Shown here piece after piece: positions 56,099-64,000 of a DNA stretch of 64,000 nt (its first letter is position 1; every line of letters starts with the position of its first letter). Origin of the DNA: Paraburkholderia youngii. GTDB taxonomy: Bacteria; Pseudomonadota; Gammaproteobacteria; Burkholderiales; Burkholderiaceae. The translations under genes were made by a program, and so were the position numbers. The notes beneath the pieces were generated by a model. It did not search any database and was not told the origin of the DNA. It was given only the letters and a program-made list of their open reading frames with translations. The stretch covers positions 683,356 to 747,355 of the forward strand of contig NZ_JAALDK010000003.1 of assembly GCF_013366925.1 (NCBI RefSeq), read 5' to 3'.

Positions 56099-56839
56099 TC
56101 AGACATGCTGTCCTCCATTGACGTGCAACTCTGCTCCGTTGATGTACGATGAGGCCTCAGTACAGAGGAAGTAGATTACTCGTGCGACCTCGGCCGGATC
56201 CCCGAGACGACGCATAGGAATTCCGTGATCCACGATCTCCTCTGTGCCGGGCGACAGGATTGAGGTATCAATTTCTCCCGGAGCAATAGCGTTGACGCGT
56301 ACACCCTTCGGGCCAAACTCGTGCGCCATTTCCCGCGTTAGAGCTGCGAGCGCAGCCTTTGAGGCTGCGTACGCAGTACCTGCGAAAGGATGAACCTTCA
56401 CCCCGGCGATCGATGTTACGTTGGCAATGGCCCCGTTTCCTCGGACCAACTCTGGGAACAACGATCGCGCCAGTAATGCGTTGGATACCAAATTCACGTT
56501 AAGAACAGTCATCCAAGTCCGAAGATCGCTCTTGAGAACTCCGAGGCGCGATCTGTCCTCGCCTTTAGGAGAGACGCCAGCATTGTTGACGAGCGCGTGT
56601 AACTGTCCATTAGGTAGCCGTCGCCTGACTTCCAAAGCGATTCGGTCGATACTATCTAGGTCCGCGAGGTCTGCCTGTATGTGCGCTTCGCGCGCAGCAG
56701 GCCACTTGCAACTGTCCGAGAACGGCCGCCGGGAGACAGTGAACACTTCCCAGTTGTTCTCCTGAAAAAGCTTAACTGTGGCATGACCGATACCGCGGCT
56801 GGCGCCGGTCAGCAGCATATAACGAGTAACTTGGCCCAT
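56099..56839 (-). CDS. Short-chain dehydrogenase/reductase
   Basis: 246 residues, classical SDR. The NAD(P)-binding TGASRGIG lies at 11-18, the NNAG motif at 85-88, catalytic Ser143 in TSIAG, and Tyr157-x-x-x-Lys161 in YAASK. The C terminus (YINGAELHVNGGQHV) is of the 3-oxoacyl-ACP-reductase-like type. A sugar or acyl alcohol is a likely substrate but cannot be assigned. ATG 56,839 fits the usual distance to the Rossmann motif; the longer frame from 56,947 adds non-conserved residues. It stands alone among IS remnants, so no pathway is evident. Confidence 0.9.
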   Translation of the reverse strand: MGQVTRYMLLTGASRGIGHATVKLFQENNWEVFTVSRRPFSDSCKWPAAREAHIQADLADLDSIDRIALEVRRRLPNGQLHALVNNAGVSPKGEDRSRLGVLKSDLRTWMTVLNVNLVSNALLARSLFPELVRGNGAIANVTSIAGVKVHPFAGTAYAASKAALAALTREMAHEFGPKGVRVNAIAPGEIDTSILSPGTEEIVDHGIPMRRLGDPAEVARVIYFLCTEASSYINGAELHVNGGQHV

Positions 56840-57079
56840 CTGTGCATGTCCAATTGGATAGATCGTTGCGGCGTGCAGTTGAGCGACTGCCGCCCTGCAT
56901 GGGTGAGGTGTACCTACTCGCAAGCAGGCGTGCCAAACGCACTTCATGCTTGCGAGTGTCTCGCCGACTCCCTAGCCGCTCGTTGTCTTCAATCAAATGT
57001 GCCGCGGATATGCTCAGCAACATTCAAAAGTTCCGGCAGTGCAGCAATTGACCAGTTTCCACGATACGTCACCGCGGTC

Positions 57080-57310
57080 ACGCGACATGGTTAATTGGTG
57101 TTGCGAAAACGGAGACGAGCAGTGAGTAAGAAAGCAATTGCGATTGGCGGGCAATGCGCGGCTTGGACAGCAGCCGCCTCCGTTTGCCGCGGATCCGCGG
57201 TATCGCTTCGACGAACACTGGCATCAAGCGTCCGAGGTCGGTCGCATTTTGTGATGCATAGCAGATTTCCTTATGGCGAGGTGCCGCGCCACATTCGAGC
57301 AATTTGCACG
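57080..57310 (-). pseudogene. Small IS5-family transposase remnant
   Basis: About 70 codons (ATDLGRLMPVFVEAIPRIRG, then KRRRLLSKPRI) resemble the segment of IS5-type transposases between the first and second catalytic Asp. The rest is absent. The call is moderate because the piece is short. Confidence 0.45.
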
Positions 57311-57963
57311 TCATGAGAAAGAGACGCCCAGTCCCCGTTCCCAACGATTTCCGCCGTCGCTTTGTCGCGCTCCCGACATCCGCCCGTCTTAGATGTAACA
57401 AAATGGCCATTGCCACCTTGCGATGGACGCCAGGCCGATAGTGAAAATACATTGAAGCAGCGTAAAACTACCGCAGATCAATCGGTAATATCTAAGAATG
57501 TTTCTATAACGCCCAATTACCTTTTTTGCGAGAAATCCATTTAGAGCCAAATCGCTACCAAAAGGACCGAATCGACCGATCCGATCCAACAGCACTTCGC
57601 CCTTCCCAAGCGTCAGACGAACCCCGCACATCATCGCGTCACACTCAAAAAACGCCTCGCGACAGGGCATGGGAATTCTTTTTGCACGGTCGAAACAGTT
57701 AGCTTGTAAAGATAACTACTTTTTGGGGGACACAGCCCAGCCTACAGCGGCCAACATGACAATGCCGTTGATGTCGCTCAGACTCAAGGAGTTAGAGCGC
57801 AAGGGGGAATCCGGTCGAAGCCGCGGTGCCCAAGGCACCTTCGCTTCAGATCCACTGCCTCGGCTCGAATTCCAGCGAAAGGTGCCGCTGCTCAACCCGA
57901 CGACTGACTTGATTTCTTTTCATATCGACGGCCCACAATCATTCTGGCGAAAACTTCCCGAAT
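57311..57963. other. Unassigned AT-richer stretch
   Basis: A 93-codon minus-strand frame (57,389-57,670) and a 118-codon plus-strand frame (57,669-58,025) exist, but neither has a recognisable domain or a good ribosome site. I leave both uncalled. The plus-strand frame runs into an IS3 insertion. Confidence 0.35.
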
Positions 57964-58063
57964 ATGGCCCATCGCGTATCATCGATTGCACGTTTGCGTC
58001 GACATGCTACACCCCGCGACATTGACCTTGCCCCTGTTTGACGTATCCCATAGCCGAGGGAAT

Positions 58064-58954
58064 TCAGGCGGCTCGGTGGGCAGCGAGCCAGTTCTTCTCG
58101 AACGTCATAGGGCTGACGTAATCGAGCGTCGAGTGTAGCCGATGGGCATTGTAGAAACCCAGCCAATCAACGATTTCGTCCATCACCGCGCGCCGTGTGG
58201 CGAAGTGCCGACCATGCAGGCGACCGACTTTCAGCGAACCCCACAAGCTTTCGGTCGGCGCGTTGTCCCAGCAATCGCCACGGCGGCTCATCGACGAACG
58301 CATGCCATATGCTTTCAGCGTGTCCTGAAACAGCCCGCTGCAATACTGGCTGCCCCGGTCGCTGTGCATGATCAGGCCCGGCGGCGGACGCCGTCTGAAC
58401 CATGCCATGCGCAGCGCGTCAGTGACCAGCTCGGCCTTCATGTGAGGCTGCATCGACCAGCCCACCACCTGCCGGCTGAACAGGTCGATGATGACCGCCA
58501 GATAAACCCAGCCTTCTGCAGTCGCGCAGTACGTGATGTCGCTCGTCCAGACCTGATTCGGCGCACTCGTCGTGAAGTTACGCTTCAGCAAGTTCGGCGC
58601 GACCGGCAGGTTATGGTTCGAATTCGTCGTCGCGATGAACTTGCGCTTGTGCCGAGCACGAATGCCGTGCCGTGCCATCAGATGGCGAACCCGCTCCTTA
58701 CCCACGCGCACACCACGTGCAACCAGTTCTTTCGTCATGCGCGGCCAGCCGTACTCACCCTTGACCTGCGCATGGATCGCGCGGATGTTGGCCAGCACGG
58801 CATCGTCGCTGATTCGTACCGGGCCGTGCCTCTCCCGGCCCGCTGCAGCCCGCTGACGCCGCTGGTGATACCCGCTCGGGCTGACCTCCAGCAACTCGCA
58901 CAGCAGCGACGCCGGCCAGCGCTTGTGCTCCCGTTCGATAAAGGCGTACTTCAC
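58064..58954 (-). CDS. IS3 OrfB transposase (copy b)
   Basis: 296 residues from a GTG start overlapping the orfA stop (GTGA). Integrase core with the DDE triad in VWTSDITYC, IMHSDRGSQYCS and DNAPTESLWGSLK. N-terminal HTH_21-like part (KRWPASLLCELLEVSPSGYH). Normally made as an OrfAB fusion by -1 frameshifting on A AAA AAG in orfA. Intact. Confidence 0.95.
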   Translation of the reverse strand: MKYAFIEREHKRWPASLLCELLEVSPSGYHQRRQRAAAGRERHGPVRISDDAVLANIRAIHAQVKGEYGWPRMTKELVARGVRVGKERVRHLMARHGIRARHKRKFIATTNSNHNLPVAPNLLKRNFTTSAPNQVWTSDITYCATAEGWVYLAVIIDLFSRQVVGWSMQPHMKAELVTDALRMAWFRRRPPPGLIMHSDRGSQYCSGLFQDTLKAYGMRSSMSRRGDCWDNAPTESLWGSLKVGRLHGRHFATRRAVMDEIVDWLGFYNAHRLHSTLDYVSPMTFEKNWLAAHRAA

Positions 58955-59244
58955 GGCGATTCTTTCGCAAAGTACGCTGCCGCCTTTTTTAGAATGTCGC
59001 GCTCCATCTTCAGTCGCGCATTCTCCGCACGCAGTCGAGCCAGCTCCATCTGCTCCTCGGTTACCGGCTTCGTACCCGGGCCGACCAGCGTTCCTTTTCG
59101 GTCCGCCTGCACCCAGTTCGAGATCGTCTGGCTCGACACCCCCAGAATCGCCGACACCGCTGCCAGGCTCTGGCCGGCCTTCACCAGCCGCACCGCCTCC
59201 AGCTTGAATTCCAGGGTGTACCGCGCACGCTTCAATTGGCTCAT
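58951..59244 (-). CDS. IS3 OrfA (copy b)
   Basis: 97-residue helix-turn-helix protein with a leucine-zipper-like C terminus that contacts the IS ends and pairs with OrfB. Identical to the other two copies. The A AAA AAG slippery heptamer lies some 40 bases before its stop, in the right register for a -1 shift into orfB. Confidence 0.93.
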   Translation of the reverse strand: MSQLKRARYTLEFKLEAVRLVKAGQSLAAVSAILGVSSQTISNWVQADRKGTLVGPGTKPVTEEQMELARLRAENARLKMERDILKKAAAYFAKESP

Positions 59245-59307
59245 CTTCGTTTCTCCTTGCTGCAGTTTAAACCTCAGCAAGGGATACCTTTTTTAGGGGC
59301 AAGCTCA

Positions 59308-59987
59308 ACATAGTTGCCGCCGGAACGGCGAACGCGAAGTCATGTAGCGCGTTCACCATCGGCACGAACTCACCCGTTCTTTCGACAGAGTCCGTGGCTG
59401 ACCGCGCGGATGCAAGTCTCAGTAGCCGCTCAATTTCGGTGACTGGTTCCGGCTATCACCTTTATAAGGACATTAAAGGGAACGATATTTTGTAGCCCAG
59501 TGCTGATAAATTCTGTCCAACATCACGGGCAGCGACTCGTATCGAAGGTTGCGTGAGCTGATTGTCTTAGCGCAAGCATATCTCCAATGGAACTACACTG
59601 CACTCGGGCCCCCATCTCCGGGCGACTATGCGCGCCGTGGGTCTTGATGCGAATCAAATAACGCCGAAGGGATGTCGTTCGCCGCAGTGTCGCAGTGATC
59701 AGTTGAGCGGTAATGACGGTTAGACATCCGTGGACGGCATCCAAGCTCACCGGCCTTCGAGATTGAACACCAACTGGGTTTGTACTTGACGCCTTTGGTA
59801 GCCGGCAGTTAAATAACTTTGTAGAGTTGAACGATGCCACACAGGGAAGATCGAAATCGTCGAAGAAAACCGGACCGAAAGCGTACCCCATCGATGTCAC
59901 ATCAAGCTGCAGACAGATCTTTTGATCGCGATTGAGCTGATTGCATACATGGGCACTGTTTCATGGAAGTCGCGAAAGGAGTTGGAA
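59308..59987. other. Mostly unassigned stretch after IS3 copy b
   Basis: Apart from the second exon-like part of the split small gene (to 59,495), nothing convincing is seen. A 125-codon minus-strand frame (59,523-59,900) lacks any recognisable feature. The promoter of the gene at 59,988 should lie in the last 200 bases. Confidence 0.4.
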
Positions 59988-60500
59988 ATGAACAAGGAAC
60001 TGAAAACAGAACCACCGCGTCCAATCTCGCCAGCCGAGATTGCGTCCGATTGGACCGAATGGGGCCGCAGACTTTTGACTCAGAACCAATTGCCGTTTTC
60101 CGGTGACGTTTCACAGTGGATAACTGCATGGGGCGAAGCGGTGGGTCAAATCGGACTATTCAATCTGAACATTACGGGCGCGAGAGATCCTGAAAAGGAA
60201 CGAGCTATTATAAGGCGATACTCATACGGCCATCAGCTCGGAGAAATACTTGCTGTCTTGACACCCATGGCCGATGAATTCTATTCCACTGATCCTCATA
60301 AAAGAAGCGCTCTTTCCCCTGCCAGTCGCGATGACTACGAAAGCTTCGTCTCCATGAGAGACGGAATTCAAGAGCTCAAAAATAATAGTCCCTCAACCGT
60401 CCAGCAAATTGTAGAGGCGATCAAACGCATGAAAGAAAAGTCACCATTAACTTATCGACGCACAGTTGATGAACTAGTCGACGAACTAAAGAGACTCTAG
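59988..60500 (+). CDS. Hypothetical protein, soluble, helix-rich
   Basis: 170 residues. The ATG at 59,988 has an excellent AAAGGAG site 7 bases upstream, better than the upstream in-frame ATG at 59,922. The sequence is mainly amphipathic helix (YGHQLGEILAVLTPMADEF; STVQQIVEAIKRMKEK) with an aromatic N-terminal part (SDWTEWGRRLL). No signal peptide. I do not recognise a family; the overall look is somewhat phasin-like, which is only an impression. It is isolated between two IS3 copies in opposite orientation. Confidence 0.7.
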   Translation: MNKELKTEPPRPISPAEIASDWTEWGRRLLTQNQLPFSGDVSQWITAWGEAVGQIGLFNLNITGARDPEKERAIIRRYSYGHQLGEILAVLTPMADEFYSTDPHKRSALSPASRDDYESFVSMRDGIQELKNNSPSTVQQIVEAIKRMKEKSPLTYRRTVDELVDELKRL

Positions 60501-60741
60501 CAGGGGCATGAAAGCACGTCCGTCCGCCAACTCTCCACGAAATCGAATTACTGACTGAATGTCGTTTTGGGGCGCTGGGACTATTGTTCGCCTCACTACT
60601 GCGAATGCCAGAAATAAGAACCCTTGGGGCCGGAGATGAATCCGTGCGCCCTCCTTCTGTCGCCCCGCCATCTTTGTGTGAGCTTGCCCCTAAAAAAGGT
60701 ATCCCTTGCTGAGGTTTAAACTGCAGCAAGGAGAAACGAAG

Positions 60742-61035
60742 ATGAGCCAATTGAAGCGTGCGCGGTACACCCTGGAATTCAAGCTGGAGGCGGTGCGGCT
60801 GGTGAAGGCCGGCCAGAGCCTGGCAGCGGTGTCGGCGATTCTGGGGGTGTCGAGCCAGACGATCTCGAACTGGGTGCAGGCGGACCGAAAAGGAACGCTG
60901 GTCGGCCCGGGTACGAAGCCGGTAACCGAGGAGCAGATGGAGCTGGCTCGACTGCGTGCGGAGAATGCGCGACTGAAGATGGAGCGCGACATTCTAAAAA
61001 AGGCGGCAGCGTACTTTGCGAAAGAATCGCCGTGA
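60742..61035 (+). CDS. IS3 OrfA (copy c)
   Basis: 97 residues, identical to the OrfA of copies a and b. ATG preceded by CAAGGAGAAACGAAG. The heptamer A AAA AAG at 60,996-61,002 is in the zero-frame register A-AAA-AAG, and the frame after a -1 slip is that of orfB, as known for IS3-family OrfAB production. Confidence 0.94.
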   Translation: MSQLKRARYTLEFKLEAVRLVKAGQSLAAVSAILGVSSQTISNWVQADRKGTLVGPGTKPVTEEQMELARLRAENARLKMERDILKKAAAYFAKESP

Positions 61036-61922
61036 AGTACGCCTTTATCGAACGGGAGCACAAGCGCTGGCCGGCGTCGCTGCTGTGCGAGTTGCTGGAG
61101 GTCAGCCCGAGCGGGTATCACCAGCGGCGTCAGCGGGCTGCAGCGGGCCGGGAGAGGCACGGCCCGGTACGAATCAGCGACGATGCCGTGCTGGCCAACA
61201 TCCGCGCGATCCATGCGCAGGTCAAGGGTGAGTACGGCTGGCCGCGCATGACGAAAGAACTGGTTGCACGTGGTGTGCGCGTGGGTAAGGAGCGGGTTCG
61301 CCATCTGATGGCACGGCACGGCATTCGTGCTCGGCACAAGCGCAAGTTCATCGCGACGACGAATTCGAACCATAACCTGCCGGTCGCGCCGAACTTGCTG
61401 AAGCGTAACTTCACGACGAGTGCGCCGAATCAGGTCTGGACGAGCGACATCACGTACTGCGCGACTGCAGAAGGCTGGGTTTATCTGGCGGTCATCATCG
61501 ACCTGTTCAGCCGGCAGGTGGTGGGCTGGTCGATGCAGCCTCACATGAAGGCCGAGCTGGTCACTGACGCGCTGCGCATGGCATGGTTCAGACGGCGTCC
61601 GCCGCCGGGCCTGATCATGCACAGCGACCGGGGCAGCCAGTATTGCAGCGGGCTGTTTCAGGACACGCTGAAAGCATATGGCATGCGTTCGTCGATGAGC
61701 CGCCGTGGCGATTGCTGGGACAACGCGCCGACCGAAAGCTTGTGGGGTTCGCTGAAAGTCGGTCGCCTGCATGGTCGGCACTTCGCCACACGGCGCGCGG
61801 TGATGGACGAAATCGTTGATTGGCTGGGTTTCTACAATGCCCATCGGCTACACTCGACGCTCGATTACGTCAGCTCTATGACGTTCGAGAAGAACTGGCT
61901 CGCTGCCCACCGAGCCGCCTGA
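61032..61922 (+). CDS. IS3 OrfB transposase (copy c)
   Basis: 296 residues from GTG, overlapping orfA by four bases (GTGA). Complete rve core with D, D and E in SDITYC, HSDRGSQ and TESLWGS. With copy b it forms an inverted pair around 59.3-60.7 kb that could invert or excise the gene between by recombination. Confidence 0.95.
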   Translation: MKYAFIEREHKRWPASLLCELLEVSPSGYHQRRQRAAAGRERHGPVRISDDAVLANIRAIHAQVKGEYGWPRMTKELVARGVRVGKERVRHLMARHGIRARHKRKFIATTNSNHNLPVAPNLLKRNFTTSAPNQVWTSDITYCATAEGWVYLAVIIDLFSRQVVGWSMQPHMKAELVTDALRMAWFRRRPPPGLIMHSDRGSQYCSGLFQDTLKAYGMRSSMSRRGDCWDNAPTESLWGSLKVGRLHGRHFATRRAVMDEIVDWLGFYNAHRLHSTLDYVSSMTFEKNWLAAHRAA

Positions 61923-62622
61923 ATTCCCTCGGCTATGGGATACGTCAAACAGGGGCAAGGTCAGTGAGCGCTGTAATGAGAAGACTGACGTGAGCAATTT
62001 TCTGGGTTGCCGAACCGCCCTTAACGCGAGGCAGTGCAATCAGAACAATAGGAAAGTCTGACTCAGTCCGCCTTTCCAAAGCCGCAATGGTACTCGCAAT
62101 GGCCCTGCTTACCTCGGTCGTGGCCATCGACAACATTACCGATTACGCCACAACTTCGCTTTCGTACGTCATGTGTTTTTAATGGATACGACTTTTCCGG
62201 AAAACGGAACCCTCTATCGGTCAATCCGCCGGACGCAGGTCCATCATGTATGGCTATATGACCACGATTGCGATGCAGATACGGACGGCTGCCCTGTGCT
62301 GGTTGGGCGGGCTAAAGTTGATGCGTGCACGCCATGATGGCGATGCAACGTTCCTATCGGCCAGAGGGTGGGCCATTTCGGGACTTACGCTGGGTTTCCT
62401 GACGTGGCAAGTGATTTTCATGATGATCGGTGGCGAATGGTTTGGTATGTGGACGTCAAGCCATGGAACGGCCTCCAAACCGCTTTTTTGCTTTTTCGTG
62501 ACATTCCTCCTCGTACTCATCTACTTGGTGATGGCAGACGACGAGAACGGTCGACCCGCTACACCGCACCGAAGATCCTCGGAGCCAGGCCTAAATGCAG
62601 CCGCTGTTGACCAACCTTCTAG

Positions 62623-63803
62623 GGAAGGTCTGCACAACTCGTTTTCAGAGAGTTGGCCGTTTGCCACTTGCGTCGTATCAGCCATGAGAGTCTGCTGGCA
62701 GGTTGGTCGCCTGGCTTTTTGAAGCGTGACGACCACTGTTTGCCGAGATTCGCGGCCTGAATCTGCGAGCGTTTCAAGCGTTCCACAAAGCCTTGCGTGC
62801 CATCCACAGGTTGCCCAGAGCAAATAGTGTCGTGATCTGGGCGGTGTTCTTCATCAACCCCCGGTACCGGGTCTTCGTATAGCCAAACTGCTGTTTGAGG
62901 ACGCGGAACGGATGTTCAACCTTGGCGCGGATGCCGGCCTTCAGGCGTTCAATCTGATCGAATATCGCGTCCAGCCGATCGGTTAGGTCCAGTTGTCTGC
63001 GCCTGCCTGGTCGCATCGCGACATGCCAGCGAACCGCGCTTACCTGGCAGCGCTTTTCGATACCCTGATATCCGGCGTCAGCGTACACATCCATTTCCTG
63101 GCCGTGCAACAGCGCTTCGGCCGCATTGATGTCATGAACGTTGGCGGCTGTGCCGATGACCGTGTGGACCAGGCCCGACTCTGCGTCCACGCCGACGTGC
63201 GCTTTCATCCCGAAGTACCATTGATTTCCCTTCTTCGTCTGGTGCATTTCCGGGTCCCGTGTACCAGAGCCGTTCTTCGTCGAAGTGGGTGCGGAAATCA
63301 AGGTAGCGTCGACCGCCGACCCCACCTTCAGCATCAAGCCTTTCTCGCTCAGGATCTCATTGACCAGCGTTAGCATCTGCGCAGCCAGGCCGTGCGTTTC
63401 GAGAAGGTGACGGAACCGGAGAATCGTGCTCTCGTCCGGCAAACGCGTCATACCCTCGTCCAGCCCAGCAAATTCACGATACAGCGGCACGTCATAAAGC
63501 GCCTCTTCCATCGCCGGGTCTGACAGACCAAACCACTGCTGCATGAAGTGGATCTGCGGCATCGTCGCAATAGGAAACGGCGGCCTTCCAGTCTTACCCC
63601 TTGGATAGTGCGGTTCGATCAACGCAATCAACCTCGACCATGGCACAACGCGCCTCATCTCATCGAGAAATTCCCGCTTGCGCGTGCGTTTCGTTGAAAG
63701 ATCCAGACCAAGACCAAGCTGTGTCATCGAGGTACCCCTTAAACCTGCCTTCTCCCAGGATAGTCCACCGAGACGTCAACGCCAGGACTTTTGCAGACTT
63801 TCC
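62623..63803 (-). mobile_element. IS5-family element, complete
   Basis: 1,181 bases with inverted ends ggaaggtctgcacaa and ggaaagtctgcaaaa, flanked by a perfect ctag duplication (62,619-62,622 and 63,804-63,807), the target pattern of the IS5 group. Unrelated to the IS1478-like copies elsewhere in the window. Recent insertion. Confidence 0.95.
62774..63727 (-). CDS. IS5-group transposase
   Basis: 317 residues, intact. N-terminal DUF772-like part (FLDEMRRVVPWSRLIALIEP; MPQIHFMQQWFGLSDPAMEE) and a DDE core: VDATLISAP, YADAGYQG, and the YREK-like block VEHPFRVLKQQFGYTKTRYR. The ATG has an AGGGG site about 8 bases upstream. Expected to be active and responsible for the disruption of the membrane-protein gene. 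Confidence 0.95.
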   Translation of the reverse strand: MTQLGLGLDLSTKRTRKREFLDEMRRVVPWSRLIALIEPHYPRGKTGRPPFPIATMPQIHFMQQWFGLSDPAMEEALYDVPLYREFAGLDEGMTRLPDESTILRFRHLLETHGLAAQMLTLVNEILSEKGLMLKVGSAVDATLISAPTSTKNGSGTRDPEMHQTKKGNQWYFGMKAHVGVDAESGLVHTVIGTAANVHDINAAEALLHGQEMDVYADAGYQGIEKRCQVSAVRWHVAMRPGRRRQLDLTDRLDAIFDQIERLKAGIRAKVEHPFRVLKQQFGYTKTRYRGLMKNTAQITTLFALGNLWMARKALWNA

Positions 63804-64000
63804 CTAGGCCAGTACGCGCAGCGAACAGGCGGCGGGACGACGGCAGTGGGGCCGGCAATGATACGCAAGCCAAGCATGTGATGGCGCGCACCGTATACGG
63901 GTTGCTTCCGGAGCACCGCCCCTAGAGAATGAAAGGGACTTCCCCGTCCCGAGGCTGCGGCGGAAGCCGCGAGTCGGCATCAATGTGCCAGGATGAAGTT

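Larger units (their letters stand above)
58023..59307 (-). mobile_element. IS3-family element, copy b, complete
   Basis: 1,285 bases. Inverted ends tgaccttgcccctgtttg (from 58,023) and tgagcttgcccctaaaa (minus strand, from 59,307); further inside both ends carry GTATCCC. A perfect 4-base target duplication acat flanks it (58,019-58,022 and 59,308-59,311), so the insertion is recent and undisturbed. Confidence 0.95.
57964..59495 (+). pseudogene. Small unknown gene split by IS3 copy b
   Basis: Removing the IS3 element and one copy of its ACAT target duplication joins 57,964-58,022 to 59,312-59,495 in frame, giving 80 residues from an ATG to a TAG (MAHRVSSIARLRRHATPRDI at the start, SRSISVTGSGYHLYKDIKG near the end). 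The Ser/Thr-rich composition is not random-looking, but no family is recognised and chance openness over 80 codons is possible in this GC range. Confidence 0.35.
60679..61963 (+). mobile_element. IS3-family element, copy c, complete
   Basis: 1,285 bases, ends as in copy b, opposite orientation. Flanked by a 3-base direct repeat gtg (60,676-60,678 and 61,964-61,966). Differs from copy b by very few bases (one visible as Ser for Pro in YVSSMTFEK of OrfB), which points to recent copying. Confidence 0.95.
62246..63925 (+). pseudogene. Membrane-protein gene interrupted by an IS5 element
   Basis: The first 125 codons (62,246-62,622) encode two clear membrane spans (WAISGLTLGFLTWQVIFMMI and LFCFFVTFLLVLIYLVM) and a polar tail. 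IS5 then interrupts. Removing it and one CTAG copy restores a frame through 63,808-63,925 that ends at TAG, total 164 residues. The interrupted form reads 34 IS-derived residues. Because the break falls in the polar tail, a partly functional protein is conceivable. Family unknown. The ATG has AGG about 8 bases upstream. Confidence 0.55.

Noticed and set aside
57389..57670. 93-codon minus-strand frame as a gene
   Set aside because: No ribosome site, no domain and low-complexity hydrophobic tail; may be chance in an AT-richer stretch.
58142..59296. 384-codon frame antisense to the IS3 element, repeated at 60,690-61,844
   Set aside because: It is antisense to OrfB and OrfA, and occurs identically wherever the IS is present.

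Overview
The window looks like accessory, insertion-sequence-ridden DNA from a beta-proteobacterium of the Burkholderia group. The GspD, GspK and GspL sequences, the mix of IS families and the very GC-rich biosynthetic genes all fit this. An endofungal symbiont such as Mycetohabitans is plausible, because such genomes carry many giant NRPS genes and much IS-driven gene decay, but that placement is inference.

Layout. At 0.6-5.4 kb lies a wrecked type II secretion operon: an intact gspD, a small unknown gene, an IS256 scrap, an IS5-family element, then only the tail of gspK and the head of gspL. At 5.5-6.5 kb are a small membrane-protein gene and a decayed transposase. From 45.6 kb down to 6.7 kb, all on the minus strand, runs one biosynthetic locus: a two-protein, ten-module nonribosomal peptide synthetase (NRPS), a PLP-dependent enzyme, a gene scrap broken by an IS5 remnant, a GNAT-like acyltransferase and an ABC exporter. 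A divergent Sfp-type phosphopantetheinyl transferase (47.8-48.5 kb) sits upstream and could activate the carrier domains. An IS5-family element and a decayed integrase-type transposase occur in mirrored orientation on each side of this island.

The NRPS starts with a formyltransferase domain and half a condensation domain, then ten A-T modules, and ends in a thioesterase. Pocket residues read by eye suggest formyl-Asp/Asn-like, X, X, Ala-like, Thr, Ala-like, Ser, X, Val, Gly, with X one and the same unassigned specificity. Dual condensation/epimerisation domains would make residues 1, 3, 8 and 9 D-configured. The reading frames carry about two dozen breaks, most in C homopolymers inside near-identical repeats. 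Sequencing or assembly error is the simplest explanation, with real decay as the alternative.

The right arm (48.5-64 kb) is an IS graveyard with cargo: a decayed cyclic-nucleotide-binding TIR protein resembling a Pycsar antiphage effector, an AT-rich secreted protein clearly related to the Shiga toxin A chain but cut off just before its catalytic Glu-x-x-Arg, a small secreted protein directly behind it, an SDR oxidoreductase, two unknown genes, three copies of one IS3 element (two intact) and an intact IS5 element inside a membrane-protein gene. I saw no tRNA, rRNA or CRISPR array.
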